A DNA stretch of 64,000 bases from JBBQLG01 sp964251665 (GCA_964251665.1 CAXUKO010000023.1:22180-86179); one strand, 5' to 3'; positions 35,336 to 44,289 are shown, counted from the stretch's first letter. Notes: a model not told the origin generated them from the letters alone. Program-made: numbers and translations.

Positions 35336-36001
35336 CTACAACCCATTTATCCGTAACAACTGATTCGGGTCGGGGCACAGATCGGCAAATACCGCACGGT
35401 CAGACAAGGTACAGACCCCGGCAAAATCACCCCGGCGGCCCATCATATCGCGCATCAACTGAAAATGGAGATGCGGTGGCCAATCTCCATTTTCGGGAAA
35501 CGGCCCAATAGCCGCAATGACCTCCCCCGCTTTCACTTGTTTACCTTCGTAAAGACCAGTAAGCGACGTCCGGCTCAGGTGGCCGTATAGCGAGTACAAT
35601 TTCTCCCCCTTCAGGTCGTGTTCCAGAATAATAGTCGGGCCGTAATCGCCAAACCCTGCATTATCGGCGAAGCTATGAATAATGCCGTCCAGTGGTGCTG
35701 AAACCAGCGTACCGGCCGGTGCCCATAAGTCGATACCCAGGTGAATAGTACGCGGCTCGTCGGTTTGCTGAAAATGGGGACTTCGCCGGTAAATCACACG
35801 GGGCTCCAGATAGCCACCTACGCCGACACGGGCTCCAGCCTCGCGAATTTTACCAAACACATACGCATCAAATGTAGCGGTGTTGGTCAGGTCAAGTGTA
35901 GCCAGATCAGGATTAGTGCCCGTGAAATCCAGAATCAGGTACGGATCGATCTGAAAGTCAATTGGGATAACGGGGTGGGCGAATAGTTGGGGCAGCTTCA
36001 T
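35336..36001 (-). CDS. M23-family metallopeptidase-like protein (LytM domain)
   Basis: A 221-residue protein with a M23 fold: RTIHLGIDLWAPAGTLVSAP (the HxxxD zinc motif: HLGID), then YSLYGHLSRTSL and GDWPPHLHFQLMRD (HLHF). All zinc ligands of LytM are present. It probably cleaves peptidoglycan cross-links, or serves as a regulator. No clear signal peptide was seen at the chosen ATG (MKLPQLFAHPVIPIDFQI); the first part of the frame (FTGTNPDLATLDLTNTATFD) is unusual for periplasmic M23 enzymes and the protein may be cytosolic, which would be odd. Confidence 0.88.
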   Translation of the reverse strand: MKLPQLFAHPVIPIDFQIDPYLILDFTGTNPDLATLDLTNTATFDAYVFGKIREAGARVGVGGYLEPRVIYRRSPHFQQTDEPRTIHLGIDLWAPAGTLVSAPLDGIIHSFADNAGFGDYGPTIILEHDLKGEKLYSLYGHLSRTSLTGLYEGKQVKAGEVIAAIGPFPENGDWPPHLHFQLMRDMMGRRGDFAGVCTLSDRAVFADLCPDPNQLLRINGL

Positions 36002-36131
36002 TTGGTATCAGAAAGCATTGTGTTCTCGGCTAAAGGTCGCGTACATTCCTCCGTTGTTGGTATATTTACCTTTACTTTCTTTTGCTAAATCAGCGAATCA
36101 CCTCATAAACAGGCCTTTTAGCCACTCATAA

Positions 36132-37640
36132 ATGAATCCTACGGTAACGAAGCCATCTCCCTCCGCCACTATTTTCGGGCATCCGGTTGGCCTGTTTGTT
36201 CTTTTCTTCACCGAGATGTGGGAGCGATTCAGCTACTACGGTATGCGGGCCATTTTGCTGCTGTTCCTGATCGATACCGTGCGGGGTGGCATGGGACTCA
36301 ACGAATCAGAAGGGGCTGCTATCTACGGTATTTACACGGCTTCGGTTTATCTGCTTTCGCTGCCCGGCGGCTGGATTGCCGATAATCTGCTGGGACAGCG
36401 CAAATCCATCTTATACGGTGGTATAGTGATTATGCTGGGCCACATTATCCTGGCTATTCCGTCCGGACCAGGGCTGTTCTACGCAGGTCTGTCGGTGGTA
36501 GCTATGGGAACGGGTATGCTCAAACCAAATATCAGCAGTGTGGTGGGTGAACTGTACCCCGAAGGTGGTGCCCGTAAAGATGCCGCGTTTTCCATTTTCT
36601 ACATGGGTATCAATACGGGTTCACTGCTGGGCATTTCCATTGTGGGGTATCTGGGACAAAAGGTAGGCTGGCATTATGGTTTTGGTGCGGCTGCGGTGGC
36701 CATGGCACTGGGCATCGTTACGTTTCAGGTATTTGGCAAACGCTACCTCGGCGAACATGGCAACTTTGTGGCCCGGCAGATCGACCCGGCTACGGGACAG
36801 AAATCGGCCGGCAATCGCTCGCTATTGTTCTTTCTGGCCGGTATTGTTGGGCTGATGGTTATCCTGCAGCTCACCCACGTGCTGGACCTGACTACCGCGC
36901 TTGGGCTAGCCCAGGCGATGGGTGCTATTATTTCGCTGGTTGCGCTGGGTTACTTTGCCTATATTCTGCTGGCAGGCGGGTTGGATGCCGTCGAGAGAAA
37001 GCGGGTAATGGTACTCTTTGTCTTTTTTCTGGGAGCAGCCGTGTATTGGGCGGGCAATGAACAGCAGGGGTCTTCGCTACAAATTTTCGCCGACCGCTAC
37101 ACCAACCTCAATCTCTTTGGCTGGCAGATGCCTTCGAGTTGGTTTCAAAACCTCAATCCGGCTTTTATTCTCATTTTCTCACCGGTTCTGGCTGTGTTGT
37201 GGGTATTTCTGGCCAACCGAAAGATCAATTTTCCGGTACCCGCCAAATTCGCAACGAGTTTACTACTGCTGGGGGTGGCCTACGTGTTCATGGTTTTTGC
37301 GTCAAAACTGGCTCTGACCGGCGTTCGAACATCACCTCTATACCTGACAGCGACTTACTTCTTTTTTACGCTTGCGGAGCTGTTTTTAAGTCCGGTGGGG
37401 CTGAGTGCATTCTCTAAACTGGCTCCCAAACGGTACACCAGTCAGTTGATGGGCGTTTGGTTTATTGGCTCGTCCTTGGGCAACCTGATTGCAGGCCTGT
37501 TCGCCGGTGGATTCGACGAGAAGAATGTGCAGCAGATGCCGGGGCTATTTCAGAGTGTAGCCCTTTTTGCGCTGGTCAGCGGGATAGTGCTGATGCTCTT
37601 CGTTAAACCACTAAAACGCTGGATGGGGGGCATTGAGTAA
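36132..37640 (+). CDS. POT-family peptide/H+ symporter
   Basis: A 502-residue MFS transporter of the peptide (POT/PTR) group. The signature EMWERFSYYGMRAILLLFLI at the first helix (ExxER) marks the family and takes part in proton coupling. The next segment is LPGGWIADNLLGQRKSILYG, and FYMGINTGSLLGISIVGYLG is the second signature. About 14 hydrophobic segments are seen. It imports di- and tripeptides with protons across the inner membrane. It is divergent from the M23 gene and its 5' region is 130 bp. No gene is visible in the 117 bp that follow. Confidence 0.94.
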   Translation: MNPTVTKPSPSATIFGHPVGLFVLFFTEMWERFSYYGMRAILLLFLIDTVRGGMGLNESEGAAIYGIYTASVYLLSLPGGWIADNLLGQRKSILYGGIVIMLGHIILAIPSGPGLFYAGLSVVAMGTGMLKPNISSVVGELYPEGGARKDAAFSIFYMGINTGSLLGISIVGYLGQKVGWHYGFGAAAVAMALGIVTFQVFGKRYLGEHGNFVARQIDPATGQKSAGNRSLLFFLAGIVGLMVILQLTHVLDLTTALGLAQAMGAIISLVALGYFAYILLAGGLDAVERKRVMVLFVFFLGAAVYWAGNEQQGSSLQIFADRYTNLNLFGWQMPSSWFQNLNPAFILIFSPVLAVLWVFLANRKINFPVPAKFATSLLLLGVAYVFMVFASKLALTGVRTSPLYLTATYFFFTLAELFLSPVGLSAFSKLAPKRYTSQLMGVWFIGSSLGNLIAGLFAGGFDEKNVQQMPGLFQSVALFALVSGIVLMLFVKPLKRWMGGIE

Positions 37641-37757
37641 CCAATGAATCGTTGCTATTTCCAAAACTGCAAATGATGCAAAAACCATTGCTGAAACGTT
37701 CGCAATGTCAGTCGACAAAATAAAGACCAGTATAGGTGCTACCTGGCGGAGACAAGC

Positions 37758-38093
37758 TTAACCACCGGCCTTTTTAGCTCTATAGCCCTTGCCCGTCAGC
37801 CAGGCCAGCGCCTTGTCGCGGTGGTCGCCCTGAATTAGAATTTCACCGTCTTTAGCCGAGCCGCCTGCCCTACAGGCGGCTTTTAGCTGTTTGGCCAGAT
37901 CAGCCAGATCGGTATCGGTACCCACAAAGTCGCGCACGGTGGTTACAACCTTGCTGCCACCCAGTTTAACTAACCAGATCTTCAGGTTCTGCTGAGCCGG
38001 GGGCAGCGTTGGTACATCGGTTGGGGTGTTATCCTGATATTGAAAATCGGGGTCAGTAGAAAATACGACTCCAGTTCGATTCTTCTTACTCAT
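37758..38093 (-). CDS. yciH: SUI1/eIF1-like translation factor
   Basis: A 111-residue protein with the SUI1 core: LKIWLVKLGGSKVVTTVRDF, KQLKAACRAGGSAKDGEILI and GDHRDKALAWLTGKGYRAKK, all typical of the YciH/SUI1 fold that binds near the ribosomal P site. Its role in bacteria is translation initiation fidelity, inferred from the family. It follows the lipid kinase gene after 9 bp and is the last gene of a three-gene minus-strand operon. Confidence 0.93.
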   Translation of the reverse strand: MSKKNRTGVVFSTDPDFQYQDNTPTDVPTLPPAQQNLKIWLVKLGGSKVVTTVRDFVGTDTDLADLAKQLKAACRAGGSAKDGEILIQGDHRDKALAWLTGKGYRAKKAGG

Positions 38094-38102
38094 TCTGTTA
38101 GG

Positions 38103-38978
38103 TTATAAAATCACCAGTAAACTGCCCGGTAACACCCGTACCTTGCAAACGCCGGAGTCGATCCGCAGTGGTTCCCCATCAGCGTGGATCAGCATAGAGC
38201 CTTCCGTTTGCACCGTGGCTGTCGTGATGGTCTCACCATGCCAATACGGTGACCCTTCTACGCTTCGATTTAAAAACTGCCAGCCCAAAACGCCCAGAAA
38301 GGGTTTCGGAAAAGGGCGAACTTGGCACATATCCAGCCGTCCGTCAGATACGTTGGCCGATGGAGCAATCCAGACATTATTGCCAAACTGGCCTGCATTG
38401 GCAAATGTCAGCGAATACAATTCTTTTTCCTGACCATTGATCAGGTAGTTCACCGGACGATACTGCTGAAACGATTGCCAGGTCGTTCGGATATACACCG
38501 GCAGCCCCCGCATGTTTTCTCTGGCAAAGGCATGCGCTACGTAGGCATCAAATCCGGTACCGGCAGTACAGAAAAAGGGAAATTCATTCAGTTCTCCGCT
38601 ATCAATCACCACGGGCTTACCGGCCAGGGCTCTGTCTATTGCCCGGAGGGGGTTAAGCGGAATTTTCAGATGACGGGCCAGTCCATTACCGGAGCCAATG
38701 GGGATTACGCCGAGTGCCGTAGCGGTGTGCCGCAGTGACCGGGCAGCTTCGTTGATGGAGCCATCGCCACCCACAACCAGCACGCGGCTGATGCCTTGCC
38801 GAGCGGCAGTCAGCGCAAGTTCAGTGGCGTGTCCGGGGCCGGTAGTTAGTGCCACCTCAGGCGTGTAACCGGCAGCTTCTGCCCGACGCAGCAACTGTTC
38901 TCTCAATTGCTGTTTGCGGCCAATAGACTGCGTACCCGAATGCGGGTTGATAATCGCCAGCAGGTCTGGTTTCGCCAC
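38103..38978 (-). CDS. YegS/DgkB-like lipid kinase
   Basis: A 291-residue cytosolic/membrane-associated kinase of the diacylglycerol-kinase catalytic family. It starts LLAIINPHSGTQSIGRKQQL, has the ATP-binding VLVVGGDGSINEAARSLRHT (GGDGT-like motif GGDGS) and GVIPIGSGNGLARHLKIPLN, then FFCTAGTGFDAYVAHAF. It phosphorylates a lipid such as diacylglycerol or a sphingoid base; in a lineage with serine palmitoyltransferase a sphingoid base is possible. The small membrane protein gene ends 3 bp upstream of its start. Confidence 0.92.
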   Translation of the reverse strand: MAKPDLLAIINPHSGTQSIGRKQQLREQLLRRAEAAGYTPEVALTTGPGHATELALTAARQGISRVLVVGGDGSINEAARSLRHTATALGVIPIGSGNGLARHLKIPLNPLRAIDRALAGKPVVIDSGELNEFPFFCTAGTGFDAYVAHAFARENMRGLPVYIRTTWQSFQQYRPVNYLINGQEKELYSLTFANAGQFGNNVWIAPSANVSDGRLDMCQVRPFPKPFLGVLGWQFLNRSVEGSPYWHGETITTATVQTEGSMLIHADGEPLRIDSGVCKVRVLPGSLLVIL

Positions 38979-38981
38979 GAA

Positions 38982-39095
38982 TCAGGAGAAAAAAATAAAG
39001 AGGATCAGAATAAAGACAACGATGAATATGTAATACCAACCGTCAGAAAAGATATACGGTTTATAATTTTCATAAAATTCGCGAAGCCATTTCAT
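38982..39095 (-). CDS. 37-residue single-pass membrane protein
   Basis: A short gene that codes MKWLREFYENYKPYIFSDGW and then YYIFIVVFILILFIFFS: a basic and aromatic N-terminal half and a pure hydrophobic C-terminal helix. It ends 3 bp before the ATG of the lipid kinase, which suggests translational coupling. Such small proteins are not in standard families; a role in membrane anchoring or regulation of the kinase is inference only. It is too short for standard gene-length cutoffs. Confidence 0.6.
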   Translation of the reverse strand: MKWLREFYENYKPYIFSDGWYYIFIVVFILILFIFFS

Positions 39096-39222
39096 ATTTT
39101 TGATGTCAGATCGAGCGCTGCTGTTGAAATTGATAGCCGTTGGTTACGATTTCAGCAAAAAGCTGATCAATTAGGCTATCCCTGGCAACGAGCCGATTAT
39201 CTCCTGTAAAGTTCGGTATAAA

Positions 39223-39660
39223 ATGAAGGCACTCCGCTGTTCTCTCCTAGTTTGGGCCGTTTTACTGGTTGTACCGACGCTGGCCCAATCACCCGCCGAT
39301 CGTAAAGCCATTCTGGAAACCCTTAAACGGCAAACCACTGACTGGAACGCCGGACGGGTAGACCGGTTCATGAACGGCTATTGGAAATCAGATTCGCTGA
39401 CCTTTGTTGGTAAAGCGGGTGTTACCTACGGTTACATGGAAACGCTGGCTAATTACAGGAAACGTTACCCCGACCGGGCGTCGATGGGTACGCTGAAATT
39501 TGATATTTTACAGTTGGATTTTCCGGCCCGGAACATGGCCTACGTAATTGGAGGCTGGCATCTGACCCGGCCCAAAATAGGCGATGCTGCCGGCCATTTC
39601 TCGCTGCTGTGGCGTAAAATCAATAATCGCTGGATTATCGTCAGCGACCATTCGAGTTGA
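39223..39660 (+). CDS. SnoaL/DUF4440-like exported protein
   Basis: A 145-residue protein with a signal peptide (ALRCSLLVWAVLLVVPTLAQ). It has the NTF2-like fold of DUF4440: DRKAILETLKRQTTDWNAGR, WKSDSLTFVGKAGVTYGYME, YRKRYPDRASMGTLKFDILQ and the last strand HFSLLWRKINNRWIIVSDHS. The enzymatic function is unknown; related proteins bind small ligands. A long hairpin follows the stop directly. Confidence 0.85.
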   Translation: MKALRCSLLVWAVLLVVPTLAQSPADRKAILETLKRQTTDWNAGRVDRFMNGYWKSDSLTFVGKAGVTYGYMETLANYRKRYPDRASMGTLKFDILQLDFPARNMAYVIGGWHLTRPKIGDAAGHFSLLWRKINNRWIIVSDHSS

Positions 39661-39665
39661 AACAG

Positions 39666-39713
39666 GTTTGTCGTTCGTGGTTGGCTTCGCCGAGGAAACC
39701 ACGAACGACAAAC
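39666..39713 (+). terminator. 17-bp hairpin between the SnoaL-like and MaoC-like genes
   Basis: GTTTGTCGTTCGTGGTT (39666-39682) pairs perfectly with AACCACGAACGACAAAC (39697-39713). It starts 6 bp after the upstream stop and ends 15 bp before the next ATG. It may terminate, or control access to the start of the MaoC-like gene. Confidence 0.6.
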
Positions 39714-39727
39714 TACAAACTACGTTT

Positions 39728-40138
39728 ATGCAACCTTTTGAAACAGGTGCCACGCACCAGCACGCTTTTCGCTTTTCACAGTCTGATGTCGAGGACTTCG
39801 CCCGCGTAACGGGCGATAACAATCCGCTGCATATTGATGCCGAATACGCAGCAACCACGCCTTTTAAACGCCCCATTATTCACGGCATGCTGGGTGCCAG
39901 TATTTTCACTAAAGTGCTGGGCACCGAGTTTCCGGGTTATGGGTCGGTTTACCTCGGACAGACGCTGGAGTTTTTGCGCCCAATGTTTGTCGACACGGAT
40001 TACGAAGCAGTATTCACCGTTAAGTCGATCAATGCCGACAAACATACCGCTGAAATCCTGGGCGAACTACGCGACGCGCAGACGGGTAAGGTTACCACGC
40101 GGGGTATGGCTACGCTGATGCATCGGGAGAAAATCTAA
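39728..40138 (+). CDS. MaoC-like (R)-hydratase
   Basis: A 136-residue hot-dog fold protein. The start at 39728 (MQPFETGATHQHAFRFSQSD) fits the family; a longer frame begins inside the upstream gene. The active-site motif is VTGDNNPLHIDAEYAATTPF (D...H) and PIIHGMLGASIFTKVLG completes the (R)-specific enoyl-CoA hydratase signature. It hydrates trans-2-enoyl-CoA, with a role in fatty-acid or polyhydroxyalkanoate metabolism as likely. It stands alone with a terminator after it. Confidence 0.92.
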   Translation: MQPFETGATHQHAFRFSQSDVEDFARVTGDNNPLHIDAEYAATTPFKRPIIHGMLGASIFTKVLGTEFPGYGSVYLGQTLEFLRPMFVDTDYEAVFTVKSINADKHTAEILGELRDAQTGKVTTRGMATLMHREKI

Positions 40139-40151
40139 CGCCCGGATACAG

Positions 40152-40186
40152 CAACGCCCGCACAGAGCGAATCTGTGCGGGCGTTG
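40152..40186. terminator. 15-bp hairpin between the MaoC-like and H1-like genes
   Basis: CAACGCCCGCACAGA (40152-40166) pairs perfectly with TCTGTGCGGGCGTTG (40172-40186), followed on the plus strand by GCGTTTT. It lies between convergent stops at 40138 and 40205. Confidence 0.85.
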
Positions 40187-40204
40187 GCGTTTTGGTAAAA
40201 ACGA

Positions 40205-40393
40205 TTATGCCTTGCTGGCAGCTTCGTTCTTTTTGTCCTGTACTTCCGAGCGGATGTCCTGCGCCAGTGTTTTCAGGTCCTGCATTCCTTTACGGACGCG
40301 GGTGCCAGCTGCCTGGTTCTCTTTTTCGTAGAATTTCTCGAAATCACCTTCCAGTGACATAACCAGATTTTTTACTTCCTCAAAGCGTGTCAT
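40205..40393 (-). CDS. Small histone-H1-like protein
   Basis: A 62-residue highly charged helical protein (FEEVKNLVMSLEGDFEKFYE, AAGTRVRKGMQDLKTLAQDI). It fits the short bacteroidotal proteins annotated as histone H1-like (Hc1). Length and charge pattern agree, but the acidic first half makes simple DNA coating uncertain. It is a single gene with a convergent terminator downstream. Confidence 0.75.
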   Translation of the reverse strand: MTRFEEVKNLVMSLEGDFEKFYEKENQAAGTRVRKGMQDLKTLAQDIRSEVQDKKNEAASKA

Positions 40394-40539
40394 AGCGATA
40401 CGAACGGGGGTTTGGAGTGTGAAAAATGCCCTAAAACTGCTAAAAACGCGGTTTTCGCTGGAAATATAGCTATTCGGATACAGAGTGCAATAAGGGTGAC
40501 AAAAAAATCTACAAAAAATACAAAATATGACCCCTAAGG

Positions 40540-41844
40540 TTATTCTGCGGCAGTCTCCGTTTGAGCAGCTTTTAGTTCTCCATCGGTGCTATGGCCATTT
40601 ACAGCACGGTAGAGACCTTTTTGCAGTTTGGCAGCTACTTCCGTGAAAGCTTCGAGTGTGTACTGCACATCTTCCAGCGTATGCGAAGCCGTCGGAATGA
40701 TCCTTAACATAACCACGCCTTTGGGCACCACTGGGTATACGACAATCGAACAGAAAATCCCTTTATTGGCCCGCAGATCGCGTACCAGCGCTGTTGCTTC
40801 TGACACTCCGCCCTCACTTTGCAGCAGCACCGGCGTCACCGGCGAAGTAGTATCACCAATGTCGAAACCACGCGCGCGCAGACCGTCCTGTAAGGCTTTT
40901 ACATTCTCCCAGAGTTTTGCCCGCAGTTCAGGCTGCGTTTTAATTAACTCCAGCCGCTTCATAGCACCTACCACGTAGGGCATTGGCAGCGCTTTGGCAT
41001 ACGTTTGCGAACGCATATTGTACTTGAGGTACATGATGATGTCGTGATCACCGGCAATAAAAGCACCGATAGCGGCCATCGACTTGGCAAACGTTGAGAA
41101 ATACAGGTCGATACCGTCCTGGCAGCCGAGCATTTCGCCGACACCTGCACCGGTTTCGCCCATTGTGCCGAAGCCGTGTGCATCATCAACCAGCAGACGA
41201 AACTGATAGGTATCTTTCAGCTTGACGATTTCGTCCAGACTGCCCACTTTACCCGACATACCGAATACGCCTTCAGTAACGACCAGAATGCTGCCGCCTT
41301 TTTCAGCGGCTTTTTTGGTAGCCCGCTGCAGGTTCTTCTCCAGCGAAGCCATGTCATTGTGGTTGAATTTGTAATATTCGCCCATCTTGGCCTTGTGCAG
41401 CCGGATGCCATCGATCAAACAGGCATGGCACTCGGCATCGTAGACAATCACATCGCGGTGATCGACAATAGTTTCAATGGCCGACATCACCCCCTGATAG
41501 CCATAGTTCAGCAGAAATGAGTCTTCTTTACCGACAAACTGCGCCAGTTGCCCTTCCAACTGCTCGTGGAGATCACTGTTTCCCGACATCATCCGGGCCC
41601 CCATCGGATAGGCCAGGCCCCACTGCTGAGCGGCTTCAGCATCGATTTGGCGTACGTCGGGGTGATTGGCCAGGCCGAGATAGTTATTGAGGCTCCAGTT
41701 CAATACGTCTTTTCCCTGGAATCTCATTCGGGGTCCAAGTTCACCTTCCAGCTTCGGAAAAGCGAAGTAATGGTGTCCGTTTGTCTCCTGAGAGTGCGAC
41801 CCTATGGGGCCGAGGTTGGTGCGCAATTTCTCAAATAAATCCAC
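40540..41844 (-). CDS. Serine palmitoyltransferase-like alpha-oxoamine synthase
   Basis: A 434-residue PLP enzyme of the alpha-oxoamine synthase family. It has LNWSLNNYLGLANHPDVRQI, SFLLNYGYQGVMSAIETIVD, the Asp and His of LLVDDAHGFGTMGETGAG and the PLP-Lys in FSTFAKSMAAIGAFIAG. In Bacteroidota this group includes the serine palmitoyltransferase that starts sphingolipid synthesis; 2-amino-3-ketobutyrate CoA ligase is the alternative. A C-terminal acidic tail (HSTDGELKAAQTETAAE) goes beyond the fold. It is a single gene, divergent from accC, with 257 bp between them in which I could not define a promoter. Confidence 0.88.
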   Translation of the reverse strand: MDLFEKLRTNLGPIGSHSQETNGHHYFAFPKLEGELGPRMRFQGKDVLNWSLNNYLGLANHPDVRQIDAEAAQQWGLAYPMGARMMSGNSDLHEQLEGQLAQFVGKEDSFLLNYGYQGVMSAIETIVDHRDVIVYDAECHACLIDGIRLHKAKMGEYYKFNHNDMASLEKNLQRATKKAAEKGGSILVVTEGVFGMSGKVGSLDEIVKLKDTYQFRLLVDDAHGFGTMGETGAGVGEMLGCQDGIDLYFSTFAKSMAAIGAFIAGDHDIIMYLKYNMRSQTYAKALPMPYVVGAMKRLELIKTQPELRAKLWENVKALQDGLRARGFDIGDTTSPVTPVLLQSEGGVSEATALVRDLRANKGIFCSIVVYPVVPKGVVMLRIIPTASHTLEDVQYTLEAFTEVAAKLQKGLYRAVNGHSTDGELKAAQTETAAE

Positions 41845-42101
41845 TTTATATCGTATTTAACGGGCGTAAACCCCTGTTTTTAAAGCAATAAGTACAAAAT
41901 TACGTCAAATGTTTCCTTACGCCAAATTGCACCCTGAAATTCGTTTTGGTGGCGCGTACCCGCTATTTGGCTTACTTTGCCAACGAGGACTGACACATAA
42001 ACCCCTGCCGGATTGGTGCTCATCAAGTAAGAAAACGCATTTCTGTTTAAACTTAACCACTCAAACGCTGTTGCCTGTCGGGCCAACGTCAACTGATTTA
42101 T

Positions 42102-43610
42102 ATGCCAGCCATTAAAAAACTGCTCGTTGCTAACCGGGGTGAAATTGCCCTGCGCATCATGCGCACTGCCCGCGAAATGGGCATTAGAACCGTAGCCATT
42201 TACTCAGAAGCGGACCGGAACAGCCTGCACGTTCGTTATGCCGACGAAGCTGTCTGTGTAGGACCAGCCCCCTCGGCGGAGTCGTACCTGCGGGGCGACG
42301 TGATTATTGATGTCTGTAAACAGCTAAACGTTGATGCCATTCATCCGGGCTACGGATTTCTGTCGGAGAACGCCAATTTCGCCCGGCAGGTGCGTGAGGC
42401 CGGTCTTATTTTCGTTGGCCCCTCGCCCGAAGCAATCGAGATCATGGGCAGCAAACTCGGCGCGAAAGCTGCCGTGTCGGCTTATAACATTCCAATGGTT
42501 CCCGGCACACCCGACGCAATTACGGATCGGCAGGCAGCTAAAGTAACAGCTAGCCAGATCGGCTACCCCATCCTGATTAAAGCCTCGGCGGGCGGGGGCG
42601 GCAAGGGTATGCGCGTGGTAGAGGCCGAAGCTGACTTTGACGAGCAGATGGACCGCGCCGTGAGCGAAGCCATATCCGCCTTTGGCGATGGATCAGTGTT
42701 TGTAGAGAAATACGTTACCTCGCCCCGGCATGTCGAGATTCAGGTACTGGGTGATCAGCACGGTACTATTATTCACCTGTTCGAGCGTGAATGTTCGGTA
42801 CAGCGTCGACACCAGAAAGTAGTCGAAGAAGCCCCGTCATCCATCCTGACGCCTGCCATCCGGGATGCTATGGGCCGGGCGGCTGTGGATGTAGCCCGTG
42901 CCTGTGGCTATTACGGCGCAGGTACCGTTGAGTTCATCGTCAACGACAAGCTCGATTTCTATTTTCTGGAAATGAACACACGGCTTCAGGTGGAGCACCC
43001 CGTAACAGAGCAGATTACGGGCGTTGATCTGGTGCAGCAGATGATTTACATCGCCGAAGGCAAGCCGCTAATGATTAAACAGGAAGACTTGCAGATAAAA
43101 GGTCATGCTGTTGAAGTGCGTGTTTACGCCGAAGACCCGGCTAACAACTTCCTGCCCGACGTGGGTACTCTGGATACCTACGTCCGGCCACAGGGCAACG
43201 GCGTTCGGGTTGATGATGGGTTTGAGCAGGGTATGGCCATCCCGATTTATTACGATCCCATGATTGCCAAGCTGATTACGTATGGCAACACCCGCGCCGA
43301 GGCCATCCAGAAAATGATTCGCGCCATCGACGAATATCAGATTTCGGGTGTGCAGACGACCCTCCCTTTCTGCCGGTTTGTGATGGAGCACGACGCTTTT
43401 CGCTCCGGTCAGTTCGATACGAGTTTCGTAAGCCGATATTTTACACCGGATAAATTAGATACAGCACCAGATACAGCTGAGGAAGAACTGGCCGCCGTGC
43501 TGGCCGCCTGGCTCCTAGAAACCACTAAGCCCAAAGCGACTGCGGTCACTGGAACAACCCAGCCGGAGCGCCGGAGTGAAAGCCGCTGGAAAGCCAACCG
43601 CCTGGGGTGA
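42102..43610 (+). CDS. accC: Biotin carboxylase subunit of acetyl/acyl-CoA carboxylase
   Basis: A 502-residue ATP-grasp enzyme: N-terminal KKLLVANRGEIALRIMRTAR, HPGYGFLSENANFARQV, the glycine-rich loop ILIKASAGGGGKGMRVVE, the RRHQKVVEEAPS segment and the catalytic FLEMNTRLQVEHPVTEQITG. It carboxylates biotin carried on a BCCP protein. At 502 residues it is about 50 longer than typical AccC. The extra C-terminal part is acidic and Ala-rich (APDTAEEELAAVLAAWLLET), as seen in subunits of propionyl- or acyl-CoA carboxylases. No BCCP or carboxyltransferase gene lies in the window, so acetyl-CoA versus acyl-CoA use is open. Confidence 0.93.
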   Translation: MPAIKKLLVANRGEIALRIMRTAREMGIRTVAIYSEADRNSLHVRYADEAVCVGPAPSAESYLRGDVIIDVCKQLNVDAIHPGYGFLSENANFARQVREAGLIFVGPSPEAIEIMGSKLGAKAAVSAYNIPMVPGTPDAITDRQAAKVTASQIGYPILIKASAGGGGKGMRVVEAEADFDEQMDRAVSEAISAFGDGSVFVEKYVTSPRHVEIQVLGDQHGTIIHLFERECSVQRRHQKVVEEAPSSILTPAIRDAMGRAAVDVARACGYYGAGTVEFIVNDKLDFYFLEMNTRLQVEHPVTEQITGVDLVQQMIYIAEGKPLMIKQEDLQIKGHAVEVRVYAEDPANNFLPDVGTLDTYVRPQGNGVRVDDGFEQGMAIPIYYDPMIAKLITYGNTRAEAIQKMIRAIDEYQISGVQTTLPFCRFVMEHDAFRSGQFDTSFVSRYFTPDKLDTAPDTAEEELAAVLAAWLLETTKPKATAVTGTTQPERRSESRWKANRLG

Positions 43611-43614
43611 ACAG

Positions 43615-43684
43615 TCAAAAAAGAGCAGCCCTACAGATGCCATATCTTGGAGATATGGCATCTGTAGGGCTGCTCTTTTTTGAC
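43615..43684. terminator. Very long inverted repeat after accC
   Basis: Arms 43615-43647 and 43651-43684 pair over about 33 bases with a single A/T bulge and a 3-nt loop; the arm starts GTCAAAAAAGAGCAGCCCTA when the run is read allowing the bulge. It lies between convergent accC and the DUF5606 gene with T-run ends on both strands, a bidirectional terminator. Confidence 0.85.
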
Positions 43685-43691
43685 CCGTTAA

Positions 43692-44195
43692 TTACTCCGC
43701 CGTTGGCTCGGGAGTGCTGTTCTCTTCGGGATTGGCAATCACCGCTTCGGGCTGTTCAGAAGGTTCTGCTTCGTTGGCAGCACCTTCTGTTGCCTCCGGT
43801 ACAAACAGTTCCGGTGCATACTGCCGCAAAATGCCGTACCAGATAACCAATTTCTTAATGTCGGAAGTGCGAACGCGATCCCGGTCGTAATTTGGAATCA
43901 CGGTGCCCATAAACTCGGCCAGCTCATCGGCACTGCCTTTTGGATCAACCATCAGGGTATCGCCGTACCGGGCGTCGATAGCCCGCAGCGCATCGCCCAG
44001 CGGCATCGAGCCATCGACCGTATCGACGTAGATCGAGATGTCGTGCAGCACAGAAACCCGCGCCGTTGGCCCCATCATCGTTTTTTCCTTCTTACTGTCG
44101 AGTGATTCCACAATCACGCCCGACCGGCTGGGCTTCAGAATTCGGTATAAACCGCTGTAGCCGGCAATATTGGCAATCTGTTTTAAGGCTTCCAT
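43692..44195 (-). CDS. DUF5606 protein
   Basis: A 167-residue cytosolic protein with MEALKQIANIAGYSGLYRIL, then a basic strand KPSRSGVIVESLDSKKEKTM, and DISIYVDTVDGSMPLGDALR, the conserved part of the bacteroidotal family DUF5606. The last 40 residues are acidic low complexity (EPSEQPEAVIANPEENSTPE). Function unknown. It lies 94 bp downstream of engB on the same strand; co-transcription is possible. Confidence 0.85.
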   Translation of the reverse strand: MEALKQIANIAGYSGLYRILKPSRSGVIVESLDSKKEKTMMGPTARVSVLHDISIYVDTVDGSMPLGDALRAIDARYGDTLMVDPKGSADELAEFMGTVIPNYDRDRVRTSDIKKLVIWYGILRQYAPELFVPEATEGAANEAEPSEQPEAVIANPEENSTPEPTAE

Positions 44196-44289
44196 ACGCT
44201 TGTTATTGACCCCCTTTTAACGCCGGGGATTAGGGCGGTGTTGTACACGAATAGGCTAATGGGACCGCGAAGGTACGGAAATCAGCTAA

